In this document: one piece after another, positions 7,217-16,153 of the stretch
How the letters are laid out: each line of letters opens with the position of its first letter
Position numbering within the stretch: position 1 is the first letter of the stretch
NCBI GenBank assembly: GCA_902492455.1
Contig: CABULH010000009.1
Span: 62,001-126,000 of the forward strand
Direction: 5' to 3'
Origin: an uncultured Oscillospiraceae bacterium
Lineage (GTDB): Bacteria > Bacillota > Clostridia > Oscillospirales > Acutalibacteraceae
Length of the DNA: 64,000 nt
Made by a program: the position numbers and the translations under genes
The notes under the pieces: model-generated
Told to the model about the DNA's origin: nothing
Databases searched by the model: none
The model's input: only the letters and a program-made list of their open reading frames with translations

Positions 7217-7885
7217 ATGAAAACAAGGTTTACTGCCATGCTGCTGGCGGCATTATGTTTGGCGGTTCTGCTGACTGGCTGTGTGCGAACTGAGCTGGGC
7301 GTAACCCTGAACAAAGATGGAACCGGGGTCATCACGACAACTGTGGCTGTCGAGGAAGACGCCTACAATATGATGAAACAAAGCGGCTCCGATCCCTTTG
7401 AAGGCAGGGAAACGCAAAAGGTCACCTATGACGATACCGCATATGTCTCCTGTTCGGAAGCCACCGAACGGCTTCCCTATGAGGATCTGGAGACCCGGCT
7501 GAAGGCGTTTCGCCTGGATAATCAGGACGAAACAAGTCCGTTGCTGTTTCAGGACGTCACCATAGAAAAAAACAGCGGTCTGTTCTATAGCTCGTTTTCT
7601 TTCCGGGCCAAAACCGCTGCCCAGGTGGGCACCGACGAGAGCGGCCAGGAAGTGGACGAAAAATTCAAATTCTTTGTCACGGTGACGATGCCCGGTAATA
7701 TCACCCAAGTCAAGGGAGGCGTTTTAGAGGGCAATACCGTCACCTTTGAGATAGAGGATCTCACCCAGGAAAATGAATTGGCGGTGTATGCCGATTCCAA
7801 CAACATCGGCGTGATTATTGGGATTATCCTGGCAATGGCAGTCGTTCTCGGCGCGGCCTTTATCATTTTGAGAAAGAGAGGGTAA
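7217..7885 (+). CDS. Lipoprotein with C-terminal membrane anchor (LppM-like)
   Basis: 222 residues. The N-terminal signal ends in a lipobox (LLTGC, Cys about 22), so it should be lipidated and exposed at the cell surface. It continues with TELGVTLNKDGTGVITTTVAV, the start of an LppM-type domain. A second hydrophobic segment (VIIGIILAMAVVLGAAFIIL) and RKRG at the C-terminus anchor it again. AGAAGGAATAGG is upstream. It lies between the pilins and the prepilin peptidase and probably serves the pilus at the envelope. Confidence 0.7.
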   Translation: MKTRFTAMLLAALCLAVLLTGCVRTELGVTLNKDGTGVITTTVAVEEDAYNMMKQSGSDPFEGRETQKVTYDDTAYVSCSEATERLPYEDLETRLKAFRLDNQDETSPLLFQDVTIEKNSGLFYSSFSFRAKTAAQVGTDESGQEVDEKFKFFVTVTMPGNITQVKGGVLEGNTVTFEIEDLTQENELAVYADSNNIGVIIGIILAMAVVLGAAFIILRKRG

Positions 7886-7889
7886 GCCG

Positions 7890-8513
7890 ATGGCGCTGGC
7901 CACAAATTTCGAGCCGGTTTTGGAAACAGGGCAGGCGGCGTACCTGCCGCTTCTTCTGACTATTCTTAGTGCTGCGCTGTTGGGATGGGCGATGGAATCG
8001 GCCTTCCGAAAGCGGTACGGCGGACCGATACAGCCGTGGCTGATCGTCTTTCCCGTGCTGGAATCCGCCCTGCTGGTTTGGCGTTATGGATTCGAGCCGG
8101 AGCTGCTGCGGGGCATGGCTTTGTGTCTGGCCCTGCTGTATGCGTCTGCCGCGGATATTCGTACACGCGAGGTACCGGACTGCCTGCCGGTGGTTATCGC
8201 CGTGGCCGCACTAATTGGAAGGACGCCGGATGAGCTGCCGCTGATGGTTCTGGCTGCGACAGTCGTCACCATCCCACAGCTGGCGGTCGCCATCATGAGA
8301 CCCGGTTCTTATGGAGGGGCGGATATTAAGATCATGACGGCTGGTGCTTTCCTGCTGGGACTATCCCGCGGGCTGACGGCCATCATCGTGGGCCTGCTGA
8401 TAGCTATAACATGCACGCTTTTTGTACGAAAGATCAAGAAGCAGACCTTGAAGGCGAGCTTTGCTCTGGTACCGTATCTGTCGGTCGGTATCCTGTTCGC
8501 CTATTTTATCTAA
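7890..8513 (+). CDS. A24-family prepilin peptidase (TadV/CpaA-like)
   Basis: 207 residues, polytopic membrane protein. The two catalytic Asp motifs are present: ASAADIRTREVPD (Asp about 89) and PGSYGGADIKIM (Asp about 145, the GxGD-type site in GGAD form). The short form lacking the N-methylase domain is typical of Tad systems. It should remove the leaders of the pilins at 6596 and 6907 and of the pseudopilin-like genes downstream. It starts four bases after the lipoprotein stop. Confidence 0.82.
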   Translation: MALATNFEPVLETGQAAYLPLLLTILSAALLGWAMESAFRKRYGGPIQPWLIVFPVLESALLVWRYGFEPELLRGMALCLALLYASAADIRTREVPDCLPVVIAVAALIGRTPDELPLMVLAATVVTIPQLAVAIMRPGSYGGADIKIMTAGAFLLGLSRGLTAIIVGLLIAITCTLFVRKIKKQTLKASFALVPYLSVGILFAYFI

Positions 8514-8530
8514 CGGAAGAGAGGAACACC

Positions 8531-9247
8531 ATGAAAAACAGAACGATACTCGGCCTCGTCTGCATTGTGCTGGCGATTGCGGTCATGTTCGGCGCCGCCC
8601 CGCTGGTCAATGTTATGACGGCCGGCAAGGCGGAGGTCATACGGTTTCGCAGGGATGTCCCCCAGGGGACACGCATCGCGGCGGAAGACGTGGCGGTAGT
8701 TGAGGTGGGCAAAACCGGCCTGCAGGATAACGCCGTCAAGGATACCAAAGCTGTGGTGGGAAAATACGCTACCTGTAATATCAAGGCGGGGAGCAACGTC
8801 CTGTCGTCTCACCTGACGGATACGGCGGACAGTGCGGATGACGTTTTCCGCACCTTGGACGGGAGCAGACAGGCGATGAGCATCACCATCGGCAGCTTTG
8901 CAAACGGCCTGTCCGGCAAACTTATAAATGGAGATATCGTCAGCGTCATCGTCACCCAGGATAAGGAGGCGGCTATTCCGGCCGAGCTGACCTACGTCAA
9001 GGTGATCACCACTACGACGGCGGAAGGGACGGACAAAGACAAGCTGACGCAAAATGAGGACGGCACCTATGAGCTGCCCAGTACGGTAACGTTGTTGGTC
9101 AATCCGACTCAAGCCACTCTGCTGGCGGGATATGAGGCGGAGGGAAAGATGCACCTGTCCCTGGTCTATCGCGGCGACGAAGCGACAGCCAATCAATTCC
9201 TGCAAGCTCAGGATCAGGTGTTCCAGGAGGTAGGAGCGAATGAGTAA
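8531..9247 (+). CDS. CpaB/RcpC-type pilus assembly protein (SAF domain)
   Basis: 238 residues. An N-terminal membrane segment (LGLVCIVLAIAVMFGAAPLV) is followed by a SAF-type domain with VPQGTRIAAEDVAVVEV and a region matching the RcpC part of CpaB (DGSRQAMSITIGSFANGLSG, LINGDIVSVIV). CpaB proteins work in the envelope during Flp pilus assembly. GAAGAGAGG precedes the ATG at 8531, and a longer frame upstream lacks support. It overlaps the next gene by 8 nt. Confidence 0.8.
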   Translation: MKNRTILGLVCIVLAIAVMFGAAPLVNVMTAGKAEVIRFRRDVPQGTRIAAEDVAVVEVGKTGLQDNAVKDTKAVVGKYATCNIKAGSNVLSSHLTDTADSADDVFRTLDGSRQAMSITIGSFANGLSGKLINGDIVSVIVTQDKEAAIPAELTYVKVITTTTAEGTDKDKLTQNEDGTYELPSTVTLLVNPTQATLLAGYEAEGKMHLSLVYRGDEATANQFLQAQDQVFQEVGANE

Positions 9248-9971
9248 GCTGATCGCGGTGTGGGGTTCGCCGGACAGCGGCAAAACCAGCTTTGCGGTCA
9301 AGCTGGCTTCGGCGGTGTATGAGCGATATAACTCGACCGTGCTGGTACTGGCCTGCGATCATTCTGCTCCGGTACTGCCGCAGCTGTTTCCCACCCTAAA
9401 ATCGGAGGAACTGTATTCTGTGGGCGCTGCGTTGTCTCAAACCGACATAACCCAGGAATCGGTCATCAATAGCATTGTCACGCTGAAAGGGAAAATCAAT
9501 CTAGGCTACCTGGGATATAAGGACGGGGAAAACCGGTATACCTACCCGACCTATGGAGAGAACAAGGCGAGGGAACTGCTGGCTGTGCTCAAAAGCCTGG
9601 CGGATTTTGTGGTGGTGGACTGCACCTCCAATCTGGACAATATCCTGGCAGCCAATGCTGTCAAGGAGGCGGACCAAGTGATCCGGCTTGCGACACCGAC
9701 GCTGAAGTCCATTTCCTTCTTTGCTTCTCAGCTTCTCTTATATGCGGATCCCATATATAAATTGGAATCCCATATTCTTGGGTTAAACTGTACCGAAGCC
9801 GACTGCTATATGCCCGTCGAGGATGCCAAGGCTCATTTTAAGAATATAGCCTTTACATTACCCTATTGCCGGGAAATCCGCCAGCAGACCATTGACGGGA
9901 AGCTGCCGGAGCCGGTTCACGATAAGAAATACGCAGCGAAATTCAGAGCTATTGCCGATAAGGTCGTGTGA
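9240..9971 (+). CDS. CpaE/TadZ-like P-loop ATPase
   Basis: 243 residues. The N-terminus MSKLIAVWGSPDSGKTSF holds a Walker A of the ParA/MinD-like class (residues 9-17), and VVVDCTSNLD looks like the Walker B. TadZ/CpaE proteins of this fold position the Tad machine at the membrane. The lack of a receiver domain makes it a minimal version. It is translationally coupled to cpaB (8-nt overlap). AT-rich spacer follows. Confidence 0.72.
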   Translation: MSKLIAVWGSPDSGKTSFAVKLASAVYERYNSTVLVLACDHSAPVLPQLFPTLKSEELYSVGAALSQTDITQESVINSIVTLKGKINLGYLGYKDGENRYTYPTYGENKARELLAVLKSLADFVVVDCTSNLDNILAANAVKEADQVIRLATPTLKSISFFASQLLLYADPIYKLESHILGLNCTEADCYMPVEDAKAHFKNIAFTLPYCREIRQQTIDGKLPEPVHDKKYAAKFRAIADKVV

Positions 9972-10081
9972 TACAAATATAATCCTGGCTGCAGCCTGAA
10001 CATCTGTTGCATTCGGTGAATAGCTATTCCAGCCTTTGTGTGATAGTGTTTGATAAAATAAGGCACAAGGAGCTGAAGCAA

Positions 10082-10600
10082 ATGGAGCCAAAACGAACCA
10101 ACTGCGAAACTTGTCCGTATCAGCTGGAGTCCCACAAGGAATACATTGACTATCCGGTGTACTACTGCATAGGAAAAGGGCAGAAGAACGCCCGGCGGCT
10201 CAAGAAAAAAGACAGAGGGGCTTTTCCTCCCGATTGGTGTCCCCGGCATCTGGAGCCGCCGAAGCTCAGAATTTACACACCGGCAGGACGGAAACATGCC
10301 GTGGACCGATTTGACCGGCATACCTGGTATTCGCCCAATCCGTCCTCGCTGCAATATACGCTGCGGATGGAAATGGATTCTCCGGTTTCCGCCTATAACT
10401 TGTATCAGAGCGTTATGGACTTGCTGGAATGGCGGTCGGTCTGGCCAGAGGATATCGGTGAGCTTATTGGGACGGAGGTACAGGATGAGGACGTACTGGA
10501 AGTGGACGATGGGATTCGTCCGACATTTTTCTATCTCGACACACGGATGGATGAGGTCTTCACGATGGTCGACTTCAACGCCCAATATATACGTCGATGA
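10082..10600 (+). CDS. Hypothetical protein with putative zinc-binding Cys residues
   Basis: 172 residues from an ATG at 10082 with AAGGAG upstream. The N-terminal part carries NCETCPY and further Cys in YYCIGKG and PDWCPRH, spaced like a small zinc site. The C-terminal half (MEMDSPVSAYNLYQSVMDLLEW) is helical and acidic. No family was recognised. It is inside the pilus locus but set apart by a 110-bp gap and a following hairpin. Confidence 0.55.
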   Translation: MEPKRTNCETCPYQLESHKEYIDYPVYYCIGKGQKNARRLKKKDRGAFPPDWCPRHLEPPKLRIYTPAGRKHAVDRFDRHTWYSPNPSSLQYTLRMEMDSPVSAYNLYQSVMDLLEWRSVWPEDIGELIGTEVQDEDVLEVDDGIRPTFFYLDTRMDEVFTMVDFNAQYIRR

Positions 10601-10689
10601 ATCCGATAAGCGAAGCCAGAAGATGGCTGGAACTACTGGCCAATAGTTTGGAACCCGCAAATAGTACAATATAAAAGCTCAAAACCAGC

Positions 10690-10713
10690 AAACCGGGCGA
10701 TATATCGCCCGGT
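10690..10713 (+). terminator. Hairpin terminator before the radical SAM gene
   Basis: AACCGGGCGAT and ATCGCCCGGTT form an 11-bp perfect stem around a two-base AT centre, followed by TTTGTC. It lies 30 bp before the start at 10743. Confidence 0.7.
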
Positions 10714-10742
10714 TTTGTCAAATTTCAGAAAGAGGGGATGGG

Positions 10743-11651
10743 ATGCGCATCGGCCTGCACGATGCGGATGCGGCGGCGGTCAGAAATAAAACCTTTCCGA
10801 ATTATGCCCTAATGAAATTAGCGGCGTGGCATAAACAGCAGGGGAATCGGGTGGAATGGTGGCAGCCGCTGGGCCGTTATGACGCCGTGTATTCCAGCAA
10901 GGTATTTTCTTACACACCCGAAAATCCCTACCTTCCGGTCGACGCGATCCGCGGAGGAACCGGATATGACATCAAGGGTAAACTGCCGAAAGCTGTAGAT
11001 GACATGTTCCCCGACTATACAATCTACCCGAACACGCCATATGCTATTGGATATATCACAAGGGGTTGCCCGAATCACTGCCGTTGGTGCATCGTTCCCG
11101 AAAAAGAAGGCGGCATTCATCCCTATCGCCAGTGGAATGAGCTGGTACGGTCCGACAGTCGGGAACTGGTACTCATGGACAACAACATCCTGGCGTCGGA
11201 TTTCGGACTGGAACAGCTGCATGGGCTGGTTGGCAGCGGATACCACATCGATCTCAACCAAGGGATGGATGCCCGTCTGGTAACACCGGAGATTGCGGAA
11301 CTGCTGTCTCGGCTGGATTGGATGCGATTTCTGCGTTTTTCCTGCGATGAAATCAGCCGGCTGGATGCGGTTCTCCGCACCTGTGAACTTCTTGGGAAAT
11401 GCGCCGTCCGACCGTACCGAATCTTTATTTATCTCCTGGTGACAAAGGACATCGAAGACGCCGCCCTGCGGGTAGAGCACCTGACACAGATGAAAGGCAT
11501 CAACCTGTATGCCCAAGCGGAACGCAATGATCGAATGGGTATTATGCCAAGCAAAGAACAACTGCAGTTCGTTCGGTATGTATACAGCGGAATGTTCCGC
11601 AAATGTACTTGGTCGGCTTGGAAAACGGCGCATACCGGGACGAAACTGTAA
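10743..11651 (+). CDS. Radical SAM protein
   Basis: 302 residues. RGCPNHCRWCIVPEKEG gives the CxxxCxxC iron-sulphur motif (Cys 109, 113, 116). Upstream of it is a region with YDAVYSSKVFSY and PNYALMKLAAWHKQQG resembling the Rossmann-like front part of radical SAM proteins that often bind B12, although no clear cobalamin motif is seen. Substrate is unknown. AGAGGGG precedes the ATG. The gene ends 29 bp before cpaF and shares the transcript with it, so a role in modifying a pilus or envelope component is possible. Confidence 0.78.
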   Translation: MRIGLHDADAAAVRNKTFPNYALMKLAAWHKQQGNRVEWWQPLGRYDAVYSSKVFSYTPENPYLPVDAIRGGTGYDIKGKLPKAVDDMFPDYTIYPNTPYAIGYITRGCPNHCRWCIVPEKEGGIHPYRQWNELVRSDSRELVLMDNNILASDFGLEQLHGLVGSGYHIDLNQGMDARLVTPEIAELLSRLDWMRFLRFSCDEISRLDAVLRTCELLGKCAVRPYRIFIYLLVTKDIEDAALRVEHLTQMKGINLYAQAERNDRMGIMPSKEQLQFVRYVYSGMFRKCTWSAWKTAHTGTKL

Positions 11652-11680
11652 GGTCGAAAAACCATCGAAGGAGGACGCCT

Positions 11681-13000
11681 ATGGCGCAAAATATCGAATT
11701 CTGGACGCTGCTGCAATTAACGCAGGAATATATAGCGGTGCATTATGCAGCGGCGCTCACCGATCCGGACAAGTTGCCGCAATTGAGAGCTTACATCGAA
11801 CAGTACGTCCGGGAAAATGGATATATCGTAGAAGGCAGCATGCTGCATGAGCTGACCGGCCGTCTCTACCGGGAAATGGCGGAATACTCCATCCTGACGC
11901 CGTACCTCGGCGCGGAGGAGCTGGAGGAAATCAATATCAACAGCTGGCGGGACGTGGCTCTGACCTATCTGGACGGCTCTATCGTCAAGATTCCGGAACA
12001 TTTTCACAGCCCTCAGCACGCTGTCGACATCGTCAAGAGACTGTTGCATCACAGCGGCATGATCATCGACAATGCCACACCGATGGCGCAGGGGCATCTA
12101 CCGCATAACACCCGCATCACGGTACTCAAGGACCCGGTGGTGGATCCGGACATAGGCATCGCCGCTTCCATCCGCCTGCTGCACCCCCAGCGGGTCAACC
12201 GCTCGGAGCTGCTGGAAACCGGCGCGGCCACGGAGAAAATGCTCGATTTCCTCAGCGCCTGTATCCGATACGGCGTGTCCTTGGTAGTGGCCGGTGCGAC
12301 CAGTTCGGGCAAAACCACCCTGCTCAACTGCCTGCTGTCGGAGATTCCGGACAGCAAACGGATCTTTACGATAGAATCTGGTTCCCGCGAGTTGTCGTTG
12401 GTGCGTACTGAGTCCGGCCGTGTGGTCAATAATGTGGTGCATACCCTGTCCCGTCCCTCAGATAATCCTGCCTACGATATTTCACAGGAGGATCTGGTGG
12501 TGGCGTCCCTGCGGTTCAACCCGGACATCGTCTGTGTGGGCGAAATGCGGGATACCGAAGCCTATGCGGCAGAGGAAGCCAGCCTGACAGGACACACGGT
12601 GGTCAGTACGGTCCACGCTGGGGCAGCAGACGCGGCTCATATGCGGATCGCCCTACTCTGTCAGAAGCGGTTCCCAATTGACTTCCAGACCTCTCTGATG
12701 CAGGCAGGGCAGGCGTTCCCGCTGGTGGTGTACACCCTTAAGCTCGAAAACAACGAGCGCAAAATCATGGATATTTCGGAATGCGTCATCCAGCCGGACG
12801 GGTCGCGGCAGTACCGCCAGTTGTACCGGTACCGCATTATCCGGAATACGGTGCAAAATGGCGAATACGCCATCAAAGGTGTGTTTGAACAGGTGAACAC
12901 CATGTCTGACAGTCTGCAGAGAAGGCTGATGCAGTACGGTATTCCCCTGGACATTTTAGAAACTTTTATATACAAGGAGCAGAGTAATGCAAACGATTGA
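11681..13000 (+). CDS. CpaF/TadA-type secretion ATPase
   Basis: 439 residues from the ATG at 11681, which follows AAGGAGG; a longer frame to 11603 has no ribosome site. Walker A GATSSGKT is at about 205-212, followed by an Asp-box-like segment and Walker B in PDIVCVGEMRDTEAY (about 282-296), then the His-containing TGHTVVSTVHAGAA. This is the hexameric motor that drives Tad pilus assembly, and the same superfamily as VirB11. No other VirB11 is seen in the window, so a shared role with the conjugation machinery cannot be excluded. Confidence 0.87.
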   Translation: MAQNIEFWTLLQLTQEYIAVHYAAALTDPDKLPQLRAYIEQYVRENGYIVEGSMLHELTGRLYREMAEYSILTPYLGAEELEEININSWRDVALTYLDGSIVKIPEHFHSPQHAVDIVKRLLHHSGMIIDNATPMAQGHLPHNTRITVLKDPVVDPDIGIAASIRLLHPQRVNRSELLETGAATEKMLDFLSACIRYGVSLVVAGATSSGKTTLLNCLLSEIPDSKRIFTIESGSRELSLVRTESGRVVNNVVHTLSRPSDNPAYDISQEDLVVASLRFNPDIVCVGEMRDTEAYAAEEASLTGHTVVSTVHAGAADAAHMRIALLCQKRFPIDFQTSLMQAGQAFPLVVYTLKLENNERKIMDISECVIQPDGSRQYRQLYRYRIIRNTVQNGEYAIKGVFEQVNTMSDSLQRRLMQYGIPLDILETFIYKEQSNAND

Positions 13001-13213
13001 ATTTGAGAAATGGGAACCATCGCCGGAAAACCCCAATATGCTTCAATACATGGACCAGCGTGCCGCACAGGAAGTTTTTGAGGAACTGCGTCATCGTCTC
13101 CAGAGCACGGGATATCTGCCTGACGAATACTTCCGGATGGATACAATGTGGGAAAACCGTACCTGCAGGAACAGGACGATACGCCGAAACCAGACGGACC
13201 GATACTTGGATGA
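12987..13213 (+). pseudogene. Small gene between cpaF and tadB, probably frameshifted
   Basis: An ATG at 12987 with AAGGAG upstream overlaps the cpaF stop and encodes MQTIEFEKWEPSPENP and on. After about 58 residues the frame becomes basic and collides with tadB. Adding one base to the A-run at 13153-13156 instead gives PYLQEQDDTPKPDGPILG and a stop at 13211-13213, just before tadB. So this is an approximately 75-residue soluble protein interrupted by a one-base loss, a sequencing error, or a slippage site. Family unknown. Confidence 0.5.
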
Positions 13214-13254
13214 ATGGTCCGCTGCTGAAATTTTGCATAAAGGAGTGGAAACAC

Positions 13255-14181
13255 ATGATCCTATTTACCACCATATCGGCGCTATTGCTGGCAGTGGCCG
13301 TCGTGCTGCTGCTCGATCTCATGCCGGAGCGAATCACGGATGATCTGATGCGGGTGATCACACCCAAGCAGTCGCTCCGTGATAAGAGCCGAATCGCTCA
13401 TAAAAAGAAGAAAAGCCGTCGGCTGACGGATGCCTTGGCATATATCCAGTCGGCACTGACTGCCACAGGTAAAGGAGGTCAGTTTACGCTGATTTGCACC
13501 CTGTCCCTGTTCCTGGCTATCGGCGGGGCTGTTTTTGCGGTGGCTATTGACAACCTCCTGCTTGTCCCCCTCCTGGGAGCCGCATTTGCCTTCATGCCCT
13601 TTTTGTATGCCAAGGGAACCATCGCTGCATATGAGAAGCATATTCGTCTGGAAATGGAAACAGCCCTCTCCATCATCACCACTTCCTATGTCCGCACCGA
13701 CGATATTGTGGCGGCAGTACAGGAAAATATCAATTACCTGAAACCGCCTGTCCGGGATATGTTTCGGGCGTTCCTGGGGGAAGCGACGCTGATTCGAGCG
13801 GACATCAAAGGAGCGCTGGCCCATCTTCGCACCAAGGTGGATGACGATATCTGGCGGGAATGGTGCGACAGTATGATCGCCTGCCAGGACGATCGTACCC
13901 TCAAGGACACCTTACTGCCCATTGTCAACAAACTAACCGATGTCCGGATCGTCAACGACGAATTGAAAACCATACTGTATGAACCCCGAAAAGAATACTG
14001 GACCATGGTAGCGCTGGTGGTCGGGAATATCCCGCTTCTGTACCTGCTCAACACGGACTGGTTTGCCACTCTTACGCAGACCCTGCCCGGTAAGATCGTG
14101 ATGGCGGTCTGCGGCGTAGCTATCCTGGTGACCACATTTTTTATGTTCCGGTATACCCGCCCCATTCAATATAGAAGATAG
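13255..14181 (+). CDS. TadB-like inner-membrane pilus platform protein
   Basis: 308 residues. An N-terminal membrane segment is followed by a soluble stretch, two central membrane segments (LICTLSLFLAIGGAVFAVAI and LLVPLLGAAFAFMPFL) and a pair at the C-terminus, with the GspF-type helical domain around residues 130-235. This is the topology of TadB. AAGGAGTGG precedes the ATG at 13255. It pairs with the TadC-like gene starting 12 bp downstream. Confidence 0.75.
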   Translation: MILFTTISALLLAVAVVLLLDLMPERITDDLMRVITPKQSLRDKSRIAHKKKKSRRLTDALAYIQSALTATGKGGQFTLICTLSLFLAIGGAVFAVAIDNLLLVPLLGAAFAFMPFLYAKGTIAAYEKHIRLEMETALSIITTSYVRTDDIVAAVQENINYLKPPVRDMFRAFLGEATLIRADIKGALAHLRTKVDDDIWREWCDSMIACQDDRTLKDTLLPIVNKLTDVRIVNDELKTILYEPRKEYWTMVALVVGNIPLLYLLNTDWFATLTQTLPGKIVMAVCGVAILVTTFFMFRYTRPIQYRR

Positions 14182-14192
14182 GAGGCGCTGGA

Positions 14193-15062
14193 ATGTTACA
14201 AGCAATTGCAGGAATCCTGGCGGGAACAGGTGCATACTGCATCGCGGCCGATCTGCTGCGGGTTCCTTTTTTACGGACGTCGAAGGCGGCGTCCAACCTA
14301 TCGAAACGGCAGAAGAACAAGACCTCCAGCCTGGAACTGTGGCTGCAAAGCCTTTCCCAGTGGATCGCCGGAAAGATCCGGTTAAATGAATACAAAAAGC
14401 TCCAGCTGCAGAGCGATCTGCAGACGGCAGGGGTGAACATCCCTCCGGAGCAGTATGTGGCCAACGCAATCGTCAAGGCGGGAATCTGCGGGATATTTGC
14501 AGTTCCCGCCTTCATCATTTTCCCGCTGCTGTCGCCAGTTTTTGTATTGCTGGCAGCGGCGATATATTTTAAGGAATACAACAGTATCCAGGAACGCATA
14601 AAGGCGAAACGCACCGCCATTGAATTCGAACTTCCGCGACTGGTGCTCAGCATTGAAAAGGCCCTGACCCACAACCGGGACGTTTTGACCCTGCTGGACG
14701 ATTATCGGGATAATGCGGGACCGGAACTGAGGGAGGAACTGAGCATCACCGTGGCCGATATGCGGTCGGGCAATTACGAGGCGGCGCTGACCCGCTTGGA
14801 AGCCCGGGTGGGTTCGTCCATGCTGTCGGATGTGGTGCGGGGCCTGCTCTCGGTATTGCGGGGCGATGAAACCGCTATGTATTGGTCCAGCCTCAGCGTC
14901 AAATTTGCGGATATCCAGCGACAGCTTCTCAAGCAGAAAGCCGTGAAAATTCCCGGCAAGGTGCGCCGCCTGTCCATGATTCTGCTGTTCTGCTTTATCC
15001 TCGTTTATCTGGTGGTGTTTGTGGTGCAGATCGTCGTGAGTCTGGGGGTGATGTTCGGATGA
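14193..15062 (+). CDS. TadC-like inner-membrane pilus platform protein
   Basis: 289 residues, with N-terminal, central and C-terminal membrane segments (the last being LLFCFILVYLVVFVVQIVVS). ELPRLVLSIEKALTHNRDVLTLL marks the GspF-like helical domain. With TadB it forms the membrane platform on which the CpaF motor acts. GGAGGCG precedes the ATG. Its TGA overlaps the next ATG by four bases (ATGA), so the repeat protein is co-translated with it. Confidence 0.75.
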   Translation: MLQAIAGILAGTGAYCIAADLLRVPFLRTSKAASNLSKRQKNKTSSLELWLQSLSQWIAGKIRLNEYKKLQLQSDLQTAGVNIPPEQYVANAIVKAGICGIFAVPAFIIFPLLSPVFVLLAAAIYFKEYNSIQERIKAKRTAIEFELPRLVLSIEKALTHNRDVLTLLDDYRDNAGPELREELSITVADMRSGNYEAALTRLEARVGSSMLSDVVRGLLSVLRGDETAMYWSSLSVKFADIQRQLLKQKAVKIPGKVRRLSMILLFCFILVYLVVFVVQIVVSLGVMFG

Positions 15063-16153
15063 GTAAGCCAGTGGAAGAGGAACGGCAGGTCGCCTTAACA
15101 GACGAGGAAATACAGGTGAGCGACCATAAGGGACATTCCATTGAATATGACGGCGTGATATATCCTTCGCTGTCGACATTGGCGAGAGAAAAGCACATTT
15201 CCTATGGGGCTATGTATCGCCGTCTCAGAATGGGGATGGACCTGGAACAGGCTCTGCAAAGTAACCAGAGGAACCACACCATCGAATATGATGGAAAAAT
15301 CTATCCGAGCATCAAGGCGTTGGCGGAAGAACAACAGAGAGTGTATTCTACCCTAAAGGCCCGGCTGGAGAGAGGAATGAGAGTTGAGGAAGCCCTGCTA
15401 AATACCAGGTTTTATGGTGGGAGGGGTCACCCCGTCGAATATGCGGGGAAGCTGTATCGAAGCATCAGATCCTTGGCAATAGAACGGCGGATACCTTACC
15501 AAACATTGAGAAACCGGTTATGGAGAGGCATGGCCGTTGAGGAGGCTTTGTCTGCTTCCGGTCCATCTATTGAATACGGCGGAAAAACCTATCTATCGAT
15601 CAAATCGCTGGCAGATGAACTGCACGTGCCATATTGTAGGCTGCGAAACAGGCTAAAAAAGGGGATGGCAGTAAATGAAGCCTTGCAGAACAATCGGTTA
15701 TGTAGCTATAAAGGTCACCCTGTCGAATATGAGGGGAAGCTGTATCCAAGTATCCGTTCCTTGGCAAAGGAATTGCCGATTCCTTATTATACGCTACTAT
15801 ATCGACTAAAAAAAGGATGGAGTATTGAAGAAGCCCTGGAAAACAATCGGCCCCGTGGCCGGAGAGGCGACCCCATCGAATATGCGGGGAAAACCTATCC
15901 AAACAGCAAGGCGTTGGCTGAGGAACTGCAGATTTCCTATGATATACTGCGATACCGGTTAAGAAAAGGTATGACCATAGAGGAGGCGCTGGATGTAAAC
16001 AAGGCGGATAACAATATAGATATCCCCAAACCGACAACGGGCAGGACAGAACCGATACCGGCGAACGCAGAGGATGTATTCGGGACGCAAGATGACGGGG
16101 ATATCAATACGGAGGATGAGGCGGATGAAGCAGCTTTTATTCAAACCATGTGA
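15059..16153 (+). CDS. Six-repeat protein, putative modular DNA-binding repeats
   Basis: 364 residues. From about residue 24 to 330 it consists of six repeats of 45-52 residues with the pattern (I/V)EY-x-GK-x-YPSI-(K/R)-SLA-x-E, then a short turn, then Y-x-x-L-x-x-RL-(K/R)-x-GM-x-(V/I)-EEAL. Each looks like a beta hairpin plus helix-turn-helix, similar to the short modular HTH repeats seen next to homing-nuclease domains in mobile elements, but no nuclease domain is present. The tail is acidic. It is co-translated with tadC and overlaps the next gene by 29 nt. Its function is unknown; binding to repeated DNA sites is a reasonable hypothesis. Confidence 0.7.
   Translation: MSKPVEEERQVALTDEEIQVSDHKGHSIEYDGVIYPSLSTLAREKHISYGAMYRRLRMGMDLEQALQSNQRNHTIEYDGKIYPSIKALAEEQQRVYSTLKARLERGMRVEEALLNTRFYGGRGHPVEYAGKLYRSIRSLAIERRIPYQTLRNRLWRGMAVEEALSASGPSIEYGGKTYLSIKSLADELHVPYCRLRNRLKKGMAVNEALQNNRLCSYKGHPVEYEGKLYPSIRSLAKELPIPYYTLLYRLKKGWSIEEALENNRPRGRRGDPIEYAGKTYPNSKALAEELQISYDILRYRLRKGMTIEEALDVNKADNNIDIPKPTTGRTEPIPANAEDVFGTQDDGDINTEDEADEAAFIQTM

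Noticed and set aside
8510..9301. Long minus-strand frame opposite cpaB
   Set aside because: Shadow of a real coding region on the other strand; composition is Arg/Gln/His-rich and has no start signal.
10743..11680. Frameshift at the end of the radical SAM gene
   Set aside because: An alternative frame runs through the end into cpaF, but the normal ending is compatible with the family and the cpaF start has its own AAGGAGG.
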